Assembly: GCA_001885315.1 (NCBI GenBank)
Contig: MLPZ01000015.1
Coordinates: 62,001 to 126,000, forward strand
DNA from: Treponema sp. CETP13
Lineage (GTDB): Bacteria > Spirochaetota > Spirochaetia > Treponematales > Treponemataceae
DNA length: 64,000 nucleotides
Reading direction: 5' to 3'
Part shown: positions 44,437 through 52,832 of the stretch, in pieces
How the letters are laid out: each line of letters opens with the position of its first letter
How positions within the stretch are numbered: the stretch's first letter is position 1
Made by a program: the position numbers and the translations under genes
The notes under the pieces: model-generated
Told to the model about the DNA's origin: nothing
Seen by the model: only the letters and a program-made list of their open reading frames with translations
Database searches by the model: none

Positions 44437-46197
44437 ATGGCAAAGACAGTTGACGATAAAAAAATTATTTATTCGATGGATAGAGTTAGTCGCTCTTACG
44501 GTACTAAAACAGTCTTAAAAGACATTAGTATTTCTTATTATTATGGCGCAAAGATTGGAGTTATCGGTGCTAACGGTGCAGGTAAATCTAGTTTATTTAA
44601 AATTTTTGCAGGTTTAGATAAAGATTATGCAGGAGATATTTCAATTGCTCCTGGTTTTTCTATTGGATACTTAGAACAAGAACCGGAACTTGAAAAAGGT
44701 AAAACAGTTAAAGAAATTGTTTCCGAAGGAGTTCAGCCAATTCTCGATTTACTTAAAGAATTTGACCAAATTAACGAAGCTTTTGGTGAAGAAGATGCTG
44801 ACATAGAAAAACTATGTGACCGACAGGCAGCCGTACAAGATAAATTAGATGCAGCTGATGCATGGAACCTTGATAACAATCTAGAACTAGCTATGGACGC
44901 CCTTCGTTGCCCTCCACCTGATCAAATAGTAGATGTTCTTTCTGGAGGAGAGCGCCGTCGTGTTGCTCTTTGTCGTCTACTTTTGCAAAAGCCAGATATT
45001 TTACTTTTAGATGAACCTACAAACCATCTTGATGCCGAAACAGTTGCATGGCTTGAACGTTATTTACAACATTATGAAGGTACAATTATAGCCATTACCC
45101 ATGATCGCTACTTTTTAGATAGCGTTGCTGGATGGATTTTAGAATTAGACCGTGGAGAAGGGATTCCATACCAAGGAAATTATTCTAGCTGGCTTGAGCA
45201 AAAGGAAAAACGTCTTGCAATAGAAGAAAAACATGAAAGTTCAAGACAAAAAGCACTTAAAAGAGAACTCGAATGGATTCACATGAATGCAAAAGGGCGA
45301 CAAGCAAAACATAAAGAACATATTTCAAAATATGAAGAGTTGCTTTCTAATAGTGGCAAAGGCGATATCAAAGATTCACAAATTATTATTCCTGCAGGAC
45401 CTCGTTTAGGGGGAGTTGTAATCGAAGCTAAAGGATTAACAAAAAGCTTTGGAGACAGGCTCTTATTTGAAAACTTAGATTTTACCATACCACCTGGAGC
45501 AATAGTCGGAATTGTTGGCCCTAACGGTGCTGGTAAAACAACTTTATTTAAGTTAATTGCAGATGCTGCTGGACAAACGGTCGAGCGAGCTGATGGAAAA
45601 GAAGGTGGAGAAAAACCTACATCAGGAAGTATAAAAGTTGGAGAAACCGTCAAACTTACATACGTTGATCAGCTCCGTTCTAAACTAGATGATAATAAAA
45701 CCGTTTGGGAACAACTTTCTAATGGACTTGATATTATAAAATTAGGTGCTACCGATGAAAAAGGAAGAGCACTGAGTGGAACTCTACGACAAATAAACAG
45801 TCGTGCATATTGCTCATGGTTTAATTTTAATGGAGCCGACCAACAAAAAAAAGTTGGCGTTTTAAGTGGTGGTGAAAAAAACCGATTAAACCTTGGTATG
45901 ATGCTAAAAGAAGGCGCAAACGTTATTTTACTTGATGAACCTACAAACGATTTGGATGTCGAAACAACGCGCGCTTTAGAAGATGCAATAAATGATTTTG
46001 CCGGATGTGTACTTGTTGTTAGCCATGATCGTTGGTTTTTAGATCGTATCTGTACCCATATTTTAGCTTTTGAAAATAACTCAGAAGTAAAATGGTTTGA
46101 AGGAAACTACTCTGAATATGCAGAATGGTGCAAAAAAGAAAGAGGAATAGACATAGAGACACCTCATAGAACTATATACAAAAAAATGAGCCGTTAA
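44437..46197 (+). CDS. ettA: Energy-dependent translational throttle protein EttA (ABC-F)
   Basis: 586 residues, two ABC domains, no membrane part. Walker A GANGAGKSS and GPNGAGKTT, signatures LSGGERRRVALCR and LSGGEKNRLNLGM, Walker B LLLDEPTNHLDAET and ILLDEPTNDLDVET. The linker between domains (about 255-310, Lys/Glu-rich) fits EttA's P-site tRNA-interaction motif. It acts on the 70S ribosome at the E site and gates the first peptide bond under low energy. It is about 30 residues longer than the E. coli protein. No ribosome site; promoter geometry suggests a leaderless mRNA. Confidence 0.93.
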   Translation: MAKTVDDKKIIYSMDRVSRSYGTKTVLKDISISYYYGAKIGVIGANGAGKSSLFKIFAGLDKDYAGDISIAPGFSIGYLEQEPELEKGKTVKEIVSEGVQPILDLLKEFDQINEAFGEEDADIEKLCDRQAAVQDKLDAADAWNLDNNLELAMDALRCPPPDQIVDVLSGGERRRVALCRLLLQKPDILLLDEPTNHLDAETVAWLERYLQHYEGTIIAITHDRYFLDSVAGWILELDRGEGIPYQGNYSSWLEQKEKRLAIEEKHESSRQKALKRELEWIHMNAKGRQAKHKEHISKYEELLSNSGKGDIKDSQIIIPAGPRLGGVVIEAKGLTKSFGDRLLFENLDFTIPPGAIVGIVGPNGAGKTTLFKLIADAAGQTVERADGKEGGEKPTSGSIKVGETVKLTYVDQLRSKLDDNKTVWEQLSNGLDIIKLGATDEKGRALSGTLRQINSRAYCSWFNFNGADQQKKVGVLSGGEKNRLNLGMMLKEGANVILLDEPTNDLDVETTRALEDAINDFAGCVLVVSHDRWFLDRICTHILAFENNSEVKWFEGNYSEYAEWCKKERGIDIETPHRTIYKKMSR

Positions 46198-46213
46198 AAG
46201 AATAGGTAAAAGT

Positions 46214-46250
46214 AAAAAAAGCACAGGGCATATACCTTGTGCTTTTTTTT
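46214..46250 (+). terminator. Intrinsic terminator after ettA
   Basis: A-rich stem AAAAAAGCACAGGG with loop CATATA and CCTTGTGCTTTTTTTT (one G-U pair). It lies 17 bases after the ettA stop and also faces the convergent adenosine deaminase gene. Confidence 0.85.
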
Positions 46251-46283
46251 ATAAAACTAATTCTTTAAATAAAACCTACAAAC

Positions 46284-47324
46284 CTAGTTGTGAACTTCTT
46301 TTTCGGCTTTCTCCCATGCAGCAAGAACCGTATCTGTATATTTTTTCTTTTCTTCAACCGAAATAAAAGCAGCATCAAAACCATTAAGTACTAGTTGTTT
46401 AATCTCTTTCATCGTAAAATTTAATTGACTATAAAGATTCCAATACTCATCCGTTATTGAAACTTTAAAAAAAGAAGGATCATCAGAATTAATCGTAATA
46501 AATACGCCTTCATCATAAAAATAGCGAACAGGATGTTCACTCATTTTTTTTACTACTTTTTTTGTAAAAAGATTACTAGTCACACAAATTTCTAATGGAA
46601 TTTGCGATTTTGTAAGTCTTTTTACTAGTTCTTTATCTTGAATTGCAGTAATGCCATGCCCTATTCGTTCGATACCAAGATAATTTATAGAATCAATAAT
46701 AGATTGAGGACCTACATCCTCTCCAGCATGGGCAACCACATGCAATCCAACCTTTTTGGCTTCCTTAAACACTTCTGCATACTCTTTTGCTGGCCCATTA
46801 AGTTCATCTCCCCCTAAACCAATACCAATAATGTGCGAATCATTGAGTTTTTGAATAAGAGAAAGATTATGCATGGCATTTTCGACACCAAAAGTTCTTG
46901 AAACATCGATAATTAATTTTACAGTAATGCCTTTTTCTTTTTTTATTTGATCTATTTTAGAATCAATTATTGAAAGCATCTCTTTAAACTCAAAACCTTT
47001 TCTTAGAAAAGAAGTTGGAGAGAAAAAAACTTCTGCATAAACAATATTATTATTTTGCAAATAAGAACCTAAATCTTCAAAAAGATATTTTAAATCTTCA
47101 GGAGTTTTTAGCAACTTTTGTAACTTAATAAAACACTGAACAAATTCACTTAAATTATTAAAACTAAAGAAATTATCTAATTCTTTTGAATTTATAAGGC
47201 TTGAATCTTTATTTTGCTGATATAATTTTTTAATTGTAGCCTCTGTTACAGCGGCTTCACTATGAATATGAATTTCAGCCTTTGGGATTTTTTTCATAAA
47301 CGTATAAAATTCAAGTTTTTTCAC
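46284..47324 (-). CDS. add: Adenosine deaminase
   Basis: 346-residue amidohydrolase: adenosine to inosine and ammonia. Zn ligands are the HIH of AEIHIHSEAAV, VAHAGED (catalytic Glu/His) and NSDDPSFF; GIERIGHGITAI carries the catalytic His. The first motif is HIHSEA rather than the more common HxHLDG, so it is a divergent member. The start is GTG after GGGAGG. Purine salvage fits with the HAD 5'-nucleotidase upstream in the window. Alone. Confidence 0.9.
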   Translation of the reverse strand: MKKLEFYTFMKKIPKAEIHIHSEAAVTEATIKKLYQQNKDSSLINSKELDNFFSFNNLSEFVQCFIKLQKLLKTPEDLKYLFEDLGSYLQNNNIVYAEVFFSPTSFLRKGFEFKEMLSIIDSKIDQIKKEKGITVKLIIDVSRTFGVENAMHNLSLIQKLNDSHIIGIGLGGDELNGPAKEYAEVFKEAKKVGLHVVAHAGEDVGPQSIIDSINYLGIERIGHGITAIQDKELVKRLTKSQIPLEICVTSNLFTKKVVKKMSEHPVRYFYDEGVFITINSDDPSFFKVSITDEYWNLYSQLNFTMKEIKQLVLNGFDAAFISVEEKKKYTDTVLAAWEKAEKEVHN

Positions 47325-47482
47325 TTAGCCTCCCATTATTATCCTACATAATAGTATAACACATATTCTAAGTGTTATTAACACTCGAAAATTTTGTTTA
47401 TATTTGACATTAATATATACTTCGGCGATAATCATATAAAATTTTAGTTTAATTTATTATTTTAAAAAAGGAACTATATAAT

Positions 47483-48346
47483 ATGATATCTATGAATACA
47501 AAAAAATACACATTAACAGCTACTTGTCCTGATCAACCAGGACTTATTTCTTCAATAACATCGTGTATAGCAGCCTCAGGTGGTAACATCCTTAACCTTG
47601 CTCAACAAACTTCAGTCGATATTGATACTTTTTTTTGTCGTATAGAGTTTGCAGTTATTAATGAATTTGCAGAAAAAGAATTTGCCAAGAGTTTTGAAAT
47701 CCTAGCTAAAAAATTCACCATGAAGTGGAATGTTTATTCTTTTGACAAAAAACAAAGAATGGCTGTCATGGTTTCAAAAACTTCACATTGCCTTTACGAG
47801 GTTCTATTAAAGCATCAAGATGGATTTCTCCATTGTGATATACCTATTATTATTTCAAATCACCCTGATTTGTGCAAAATTGCAACAGAATTTAAAATTC
47901 CTTTTTTTCAAGTCGACACAGAGAAAGGGAAACAGGCTTACGAAGCTGACGTCCAACGCTTATTAGAACAATATAATATTGATATTGTTTGTTTAGCTCG
48001 TTACATGCAAATACTCTCACCTGAATTTACTCGCAAATGGGAAAATAAAATTATTAATATTCATCACGGATTTTTACCAGCTTTTAAAGGAGCAAAGCCG
48101 TATCATCAAGCATGGCATAAAGGTGTAAAAATTATTGGGGCAACAGCTCATTTTGCAAATGAAGATCTCGATCAAGGTCCTATTATTTTTCAAGATGTAA
48201 AACGAGTAAAAGATACACAATCTATAAAAGAATTTGTTGCAATGGGACGTGATATAGAACGTGAAGTACTTGTAGAAGGCTTAAAACGATACTTTAATCA
48301 TAATATTTTTATTTATAATGGACGTACTTTTATCATTGAAAGTTAA
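47483..48346 (+). CDS. purU: Formyltetrahydrofolate deformylase
   Basis: 287 residues: an N-terminal ACT domain (LTATCPDQPGLISSITSCIA) and a C-terminal formyl transferase-like domain with the catalytic triad Asn/His/Asp in RYMQILSPEF, INIHHGFLPAFKGAKPY and DLDQGPII. It hydrolyses 10-formyl-THF to formate and THF. AAGGAACTA ribosome site before the first ATG; a second ATG is three codons in. Convergent with the downstream ABC operon. Confidence 0.94.
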   Translation: MISMNTKKYTLTATCPDQPGLISSITSCIAASGGNILNLAQQTSVDIDTFFCRIEFAVINEFAEKEFAKSFEILAKKFTMKWNVYSFDKKQRMAVMVSKTSHCLYEVLLKHQDGFLHCDIPIIISNHPDLCKIATEFKIPFFQVDTEKGKQAYEADVQRLLEQYNIDIVCLARYMQILSPEFTRKWENKIINIHHGFLPAFKGAKPYHQAWHKGVKIIGATAHFANEDLDQGPIIFQDVKRVKDTQSIKEFVAMGRDIEREVLVEGLKRYFNHNIFIYNGRTFIIES

Positions 48347-48359
48347 AAGATATAAAAAA

Positions 48360-49130
48360 TTATAGCATTTTATCAAGAAAAGCTTTAATACGAGGATGCT
48401 CTGGATTTGTAAATATTTTTTCAGGAGTAGCCGCTTCAAGGATATTACCATCATCCATAAAAATAACTCTATCTGAAACCTCACGTGCAAATGACATTTC
48501 GTGCGTTACTATAATCATAGTCATTCTTTTATCTGCAAGTTTTTTTATAACAGCCAAAACCTCACCAATTAATTCTGGGTCAAGAGCACTTGTAGGCTCG
48601 TCAAAAAGCATTACATCAGGTTGCATTGCAAGAGCTCGAGCAATTGCAACTCGCTGTTTTTGGCCCCCAGAAAGATGCGCTGGATATTCATCATGTTTAT
48701 CACTTAAACCTACTTGAGCAAGTATTTCTGTTGCAATATCAATAACTTCTGTTTTAGTTTTTTTTGCCACAACACGAGGAGCTTCACAAACATTTTGCAT
48801 AACTGTTTTATGAGGAAAAAGATTAAAATTCTGAAAAACCATCCCTAATTTTTCACATCTAGCGCGAATAATAGTTTCAGGAATATGAATTTGTTTTCCC
48901 TCTTTATTTAACGCAATAGGCTCATTTTCTATATAAATATTTCCAGAATCTGTTTTTTCAAGATTTATTAGACATCGAAGAAGAGTGCTTTTTCCAGAAC
49001 CAGAAGGTCCAATAATCGAAATAGTCTCTCCCTGAGAAACCTCTAGATTAACACCTTTTAATACTTTTAGTTTACCAAATTTTTTATGTAAATCTTCTAC
49101 TTTAATCATGGGCTTAATCATATTCTGCAT
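48360..49130 (-). CDS. Polar amino-acid ABC transporter ATPase (second system)
   Basis: 256 residues: Walker [13 protein letters not shown], signature [14 protein letters not shown], Walker [16 protein letters not shown]-loop VTHEMSFA. GlnQ-type. Overlaps the permease gene by 17 bases. Alternative starts at 49121 and 49109 ([12 protein letters not shown]) are possible, and none has a clear ribosome site, so translational coupling to the permease is likely. Confidence 0.92.
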   Translation of the reverse strand: MQNMIKPMIKVEDLHKKFGKLKVLKGVNLEVSQGETISIIGPSGSGKSTLLRCLINLEKTDSGNIYIENEPIALNKEGKQIHIPETIIRARCEKLGMVFQNFNLFPHKTVMQNVCEAPRVVAKKTKTEVIDIATEILAQVGLSDKHDEYPAHLSGGQKQRVAIARALAMQPDVMLFDEPTSALDPELIGEVLAVIKKLADKRMTMIIVTHEMSFAREVSDRVIFMDDGNILEAATPEKIFTNPEHPRIKAFLDKML

Positions 49131-49761
49131 ACCTTTTTTCTAATTTTCTAAATCCAAGAACTACTGCATAATTTAATATAAGATAGATAAGCCCTGCAAT
49201 TATAAAAGGGGTAATTGTAAAATCTCGAGCCACAATTTCTTTAGAATTACGAAGTATTTCGCCAATGCCTAAAATGACAATTAAAGAAGTGTCTTTAACT
49301 AGTGTAATTGCTTCATTAGCAACGGGAGGAAGAACGACTTTAAATGTCTGTGGCAATATGATGCGTCCCATCGTTTGCCTATAATTCATTCCAAGTACTC
49401 GTGCCGCCTCATATTGGCCTTTATTTATTGACTGAATTCCCCCTCGGAAAATCTCAGTAAAATAAGCTCCATAATTTAAAATAAAAGTTATTGTTGCCGC
49501 AGTAAAACGTTCAAATCTAAAACCAGGAATTAAAATGGGTAAGCCATAATATACAAAGAAAATTTGTAATAGAAGCGGAGTTCCTCTTACAACAGAGGTA
49601 TAAAACCCCATTAATACTTGAAGAAACTTAGAATTAGAGTTTTTTGCCATAGCACAAATAAAGCCGAGTGGTAAAGAGCAAAGAAGAGTTATAACAAAAA
49701 GCTTAATCGTCGTAACACCCCCTTGAAGAATGTACGACGTTGATTTTAGCAAATATTCCAT
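49114..49761 (-). CDS. Amino-acid ABC transporter permease (second system)
   Basis: 215 residues: [21 protein letters not shown] and the EAA loop [20 protein letters not shown]. Polar amino-acid permease; single in this operon, so probably a homodimer. The start at 49761 overlaps the stop of the binding-protein gene (TAATG) and is preferred over the in-frame ATG at 49794, which would overlap by 34 bases. Confidence 0.91.
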   Translation of the reverse strand: MEYLLKSTSYILQGGVTTIKLFVITLLCSLPLGFICAMAKNSNSKFLQVLMGFYTSVVRGTPLLLQIFFVYYGLPILIPGFRFERFTAATITFILNYGAYFTEIFRGGIQSINKGQYEAARVLGMNYRQTMGRIILPQTFKVVLPPVANEAITLVKDTSLIVILGIGEILRNSKEIVARDFTITPFIIAGLIYLILNYAVVLGFRKLEKRYAEYD

Positions 49762-50570
49762 TATCGAGGCAATAAAATGTCTTCGCCAAACCACTTTTTA
49801 GAAATAGTAGCAGCAGTGCCGTCAGCAACCATTTCATCAATAGTTTTATCAACAGCAGCTACAAATGCATCTTCACCTTTTCTAAAGCCAATGCCATAAT
49901 TTTCTTCTGAAAAATAATCTGTAGCAACAGTATATGTATCTGTTTTATCTGCAATATAGTAGCGACCTAAAATTTCATCTACTACAACAGCATCAACACC
50001 ACCTGCACTTAAATCCATAAGAGCTTGAACATTGTCTTGATATTTGGAAAGTTCAGCAAAACTTTTTACAACATCAGGTTCTTTATTAATTGCATCTTCT
50101 GCAGTACTACCTAATTGAATACCAACTTTTTTGCCTGACAAATCTGCTTTCGTATCTATTCCAGAATTCGTTCTAACTATTATAATCTGTTTGTTTGCTA
50201 TATATGGTTTAGAAAAACTTATGCTTTTACTTCGTTCTGGGGATATAGAAAGACCATTCCAAATTACATCTATGTCTTTACTATTTAGATCGAGTATTTT
50301 TGCATCCCAATCAATAGGTTGTATCTTAAGCTCGAGATTCATACGTTTGCAAACTTCTTTTGCAAGATCAATATCAAACCCAGTAACTTCGCCATTTTCT
50401 CCCCGAAAACCCATTGGAGGGAAACTGTCATCAAGCCCTAGTACAAATGTTCCTTTGTCCATTATATACTCAAGAGAAGTATCCTCATTTGAGGATTTTT
50501 CCTTAGATCCATTTGCAAATAAAACTGTTGTAGCCACCAACATGACTATAAATATGCCAATTCGTTTCAT
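49761..50570 (-). CDS. Amino-acid ABC transporter substrate-binding protein (second system)
   Basis: 269 residues. N-terminal signal (about 1-20, VLFANGSKE) without a Cys lipobox, so it is free periplasmic or held by other means. Mature domain: TFVLGLDDSFPPMGFRGENG, FDIDLAKEVCKRM, WNGLSISPERSKSISFSKPY and LGSTAEDAI, the polar amino-acid class. TTGGAGATTAT ribosome site. First gene of a binding protein-permease-ATPase operon; the terminal signature of the ligand is not decisive. Confidence 0.92.
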   Translation of the reverse strand: MKRIGIFIVMLVATTVLFANGSKEKSSNEDTSLEYIMDKGTFVLGLDDSFPPMGFRGENGEVTGFDIDLAKEVCKRMNLELKIQPIDWDAKILDLNSKDIDVIWNGLSISPERSKSISFSKPYIANKQIIIVRTNSGIDTKADLSGKKVGIQLGSTAEDAINKEPDVVKSFAELSKYQDNVQALMDLSAGGVDAVVVDEILGRYYIADKTDTYTVATDYFSEENYGIGFRKGEDAFVAAVDKTIDEMVADGTAATISKKWFGEDILLPR

Positions 50571-50722
50571 ATAATCTCCAATAAAAATAGTATTTATGCA
50601 AGTATAGAATATTGCAGCATAGTATGTAAATATTTATTTAGTGGAAAAACGTATTTAATCCTAAATATTCCGTTTATTTTTTTTTGCAACGTATTAGTCT
50701 AACTATATTCTTGTAGAGAATC

Positions 50723-52738
50723 TTAGAAAATTCCTTTTAATTCCTCTGCCCTTCCCGCATTTAAGTTTATAAAAACAGGAGGATACCCAACTGGAGCACA
50801 TATTTGAACATATTCTCCTGTACTTGAGTATCTCATTTTTGTCCATACATGTTGCCAGTTACCGGCTGGTAACCAAACTTTCCATTTTTCTACATTTTTT
50901 TTGATTACAGGAGCTACCATCAAGGAGTCTCCAAGCATATATTGATATTTTATTTTCCAAGATTGCACATCATCAGGAAACTGCAAAAAGAGTGGGCGAA
51001 TAATAGGTAAACCCTCATTTATAGCTTCTTGCTTTGTAAATTCTATATATTTAACTAATTTTTCATGTATTTGAGCAAACCGGGCTACAATTTTATAAGA
51101 GAGCTCTTTGTTTTTCCCTGTAAGCAATGAACTCAAATTGGATATACTATACATGGGTGTAAACATAACAAATTCACACCAGCGATATAATTCATCAACA
51201 GAAAAACTTTTTTTATTAAAAACAACATTATTTTGACAAGTTTTATCAATCGATATGTAATTTACCAATAATCCACTCATACCAGAATTTATTATTTCAG
51301 TAATAGCCTTAGAAAGTTTCTTATATTTTGTAACAAATAAATTTCTAGCACCAAGATAGGCAGTGTCTTTATCAAAATTTAAGTTTACTTTTTTTTGTGG
51401 CATAAAAAAATCAGAATCGACATCTTCAAATACTTCTGTATTTAATTTTGCCCATAATAAAGGTAACTCACAATGATATTGAATTATATTTCCTTTATAA
51501 TTGACAGCATCAAAAGGAGTATATTTGGTATAATCAGAGAACCACCCAGAAAAACCGTTCTCTACCATGTTTTTGCGTAAAATCTGTTTTAACCATTCAT
51601 ACGCGGATTCATTTGATAAATCAATTTGGCAAAAAGGAGAATTTGCAGAATTTAATTTTCTTGAAACATAATCACTACCATCACTTTGTTTTAAGAAATA
51701 CCCTTCTTCATGTGCTTCTTTATACATAGAACAATCTGGATCGACAGAAAGAAATGGATTTATGTAACCCAAAACTTTTATTCCTTTATTATTTATCTTA
51801 GAGACCCAATTCTTAAAATCAGGATATAGATTTTCATCAGGAGAACAATGCCACCATGCAACTTTCTCAGAGTCACGCCCTCGAACTCCTTGCCAATCTT
51901 TAATCCAAATAGCATCTATTTTAATTTTTTCTTTTATGCATTTTTCTATTTCTTTTTCTACTGCCTTCCTACCGCCCTCAACTCCAATAACAGTTCCAAA
52001 TGACCATCTTGGCAAATGGCTAGAACAACCAAGTATCTTGTTTTGCATCTGAACAACTTTAGTTATCGAAGTTGCAAAACAAACGTGAAATGAAACGGTT
52101 GTATCCCATACAGAGATACTTACGTTTTTGTTTTTATTGCCAGTAGCTATATCTAAAATACTATTTGAATCAATAATAAATCCACGATTTTTGCTTGTAG
52201 AAAAGACTGACATAGGCGACAGAGTGGAGATAGTCTCTTTGGTTGAAAAAACGTTTTTTGTATATATTCTTATTGTTTGATCTGTCAAATCGAAAGCGGA
52301 ATACTGATCCCCTAACCCAAAAACTCTTTCGCCAGCCTCTTTTTGAAAAACAAATTTTATTCTTTTTTGTCCATTTTTTAAAGAATGTGCATCAACACCT
52401 ATTTTAATTTTTATGGCATGCTCATAAAATTTTAACTTAATGTTATATTTAACATTTGTTCCCTTTTCACTCCCTATACCAAATAGCATCCCATAAATAA
52501 TTGCAGTAGAAACACCTGTTTGTTGAATTTCACCAGCCCTTTTTAAAATATAACTCCCAATTTTTTTTTCTTTAATTAATAAATTGTCACATTTTGTTTT
52601 TGATAACCAGTTAAATACTTCACACTCTAATGTTGTTTTATCAAAAATAAGAACTTCATTCATCCCAACTCCATTAATTTTTATAGAGTCTTCTTGTTGA
52701 ATTATTAAATAATTACCAATTGCTAGTCTTTTTTCCAT
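50723..52738 (-). CDS. GH31-family protein, sulfoquinovosidase (YihQ)-like, with altered catalytic site
   Basis: 671 residues with the length and layout of YihQ-type GH31 enzymes: beta-sandwich N-domain with GLGDQYSAFDL, barrel motifs IDAIWIKDWQGVRG, VLGYINPFLSVDPDC and IDLSNESAYEWLKQIL, and the tail LMVAPVIKKNVEKWKVWLPAGNW. The nucleophile motif reads GWFSDYTKYTP (Asp402) instead of ADFGEYLP, and the general-acid motif, normally HSDIGGY, is VNYISID with Asn at the aligned position (493). It may be an inactive or re-specialised enzyme. No signal peptide. Start at 52738, not the in-frame ATG at 52753, because TATAAT lies six bases upstream and would overlap the longer form. Confidence 0.83.
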   Translation of the reverse strand: MEKRLAIGNYLIIQQEDSIKINGVGMNEVLIFDKTTLECEVFNWLSKTKCDNLLIKEKKIGSYILKRAGEIQQTGVSTAIIYGMLFGIGSEKGTNVKYNIKLKFYEHAIKIKIGVDAHSLKNGQKRIKFVFQKEAGERVFGLGDQYSAFDLTDQTIRIYTKNVFSTKETISTLSPMSVFSTSKNRGFIIDSNSILDIATGNKNKNVSISVWDTTVSFHVCFATSITKVVQMQNKILGCSSHLPRWSFGTVIGVEGGRKAVEKEIEKCIKEKIKIDAIWIKDWQGVRGRDSEKVAWWHCSPDENLYPDFKNWVSKINNKGIKVLGYINPFLSVDPDCSMYKEAHEEGYFLKQSDGSDYVSRKLNSANSPFCQIDLSNESAYEWLKQILRKNMVENGFSGWFSDYTKYTPFDAVNYKGNIIQYHCELPLLWAKLNTEVFEDVDSDFFMPQKKVNLNFDKDTAYLGARNLFVTKYKKLSKAITEIINSGMSGLLVNYISIDKTCQNNVVFNKKSFSVDELYRWCEFVMFTPMYSISNLSSLLTGKNKELSYKIVARFAQIHEKLVKYIEFTKQEAINEGLPIIRPLFLQFPDDVQSWKIKYQYMLGDSLMVAPVIKKNVEKWKVWLPAGNWQHVWTKMRYSSTGEYVQICAPVGYPPVFINLNAGRAEELKGIF

Positions 52739-52744
52739 TTTTAC

Positions 52745-52774
52745 ATTATACAATTTTATATAGCTTTAATACAA
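52745..52774 (-). promoter_or_regulatory. Promoter of the GH31 gene, leaderless geometry
   Basis: Minus strand: TTGTAT, 18 bases, consensus TATAAT, then GTAAAA and ATG. No ribosome site. It stands 22 bases from the -35 of the divergent proS promoter. Confidence 0.58.
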
Positions 52775-52796
52775 CTTTTATTTCAATTTCTCCAAC

Positions 52797-52825
52797 TTGT
52801 AAAATTCTTAGATTTTACGTACAAT
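52797..52825 (+). promoter_or_regulatory. Promoter of proS, leaderless geometry
   Basis: TTGTAA, 17 bases, TACAAT, then seven bases (ACAGTCT) and the ATG at 52833. No ribosome site is present. Confidence 0.58.
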
Positions 52826-52832
52826 ACAGTCT

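Noticed and set aside
46284-47324. Adenosine deaminase considered as a non-catalytic paralogue because HIHSEA replaces HxHLDG
   Set aside because: The remaining zinc and catalytic residues (HAGED, GHG, NSDDPSFF) are all present, so activity is the better reading.
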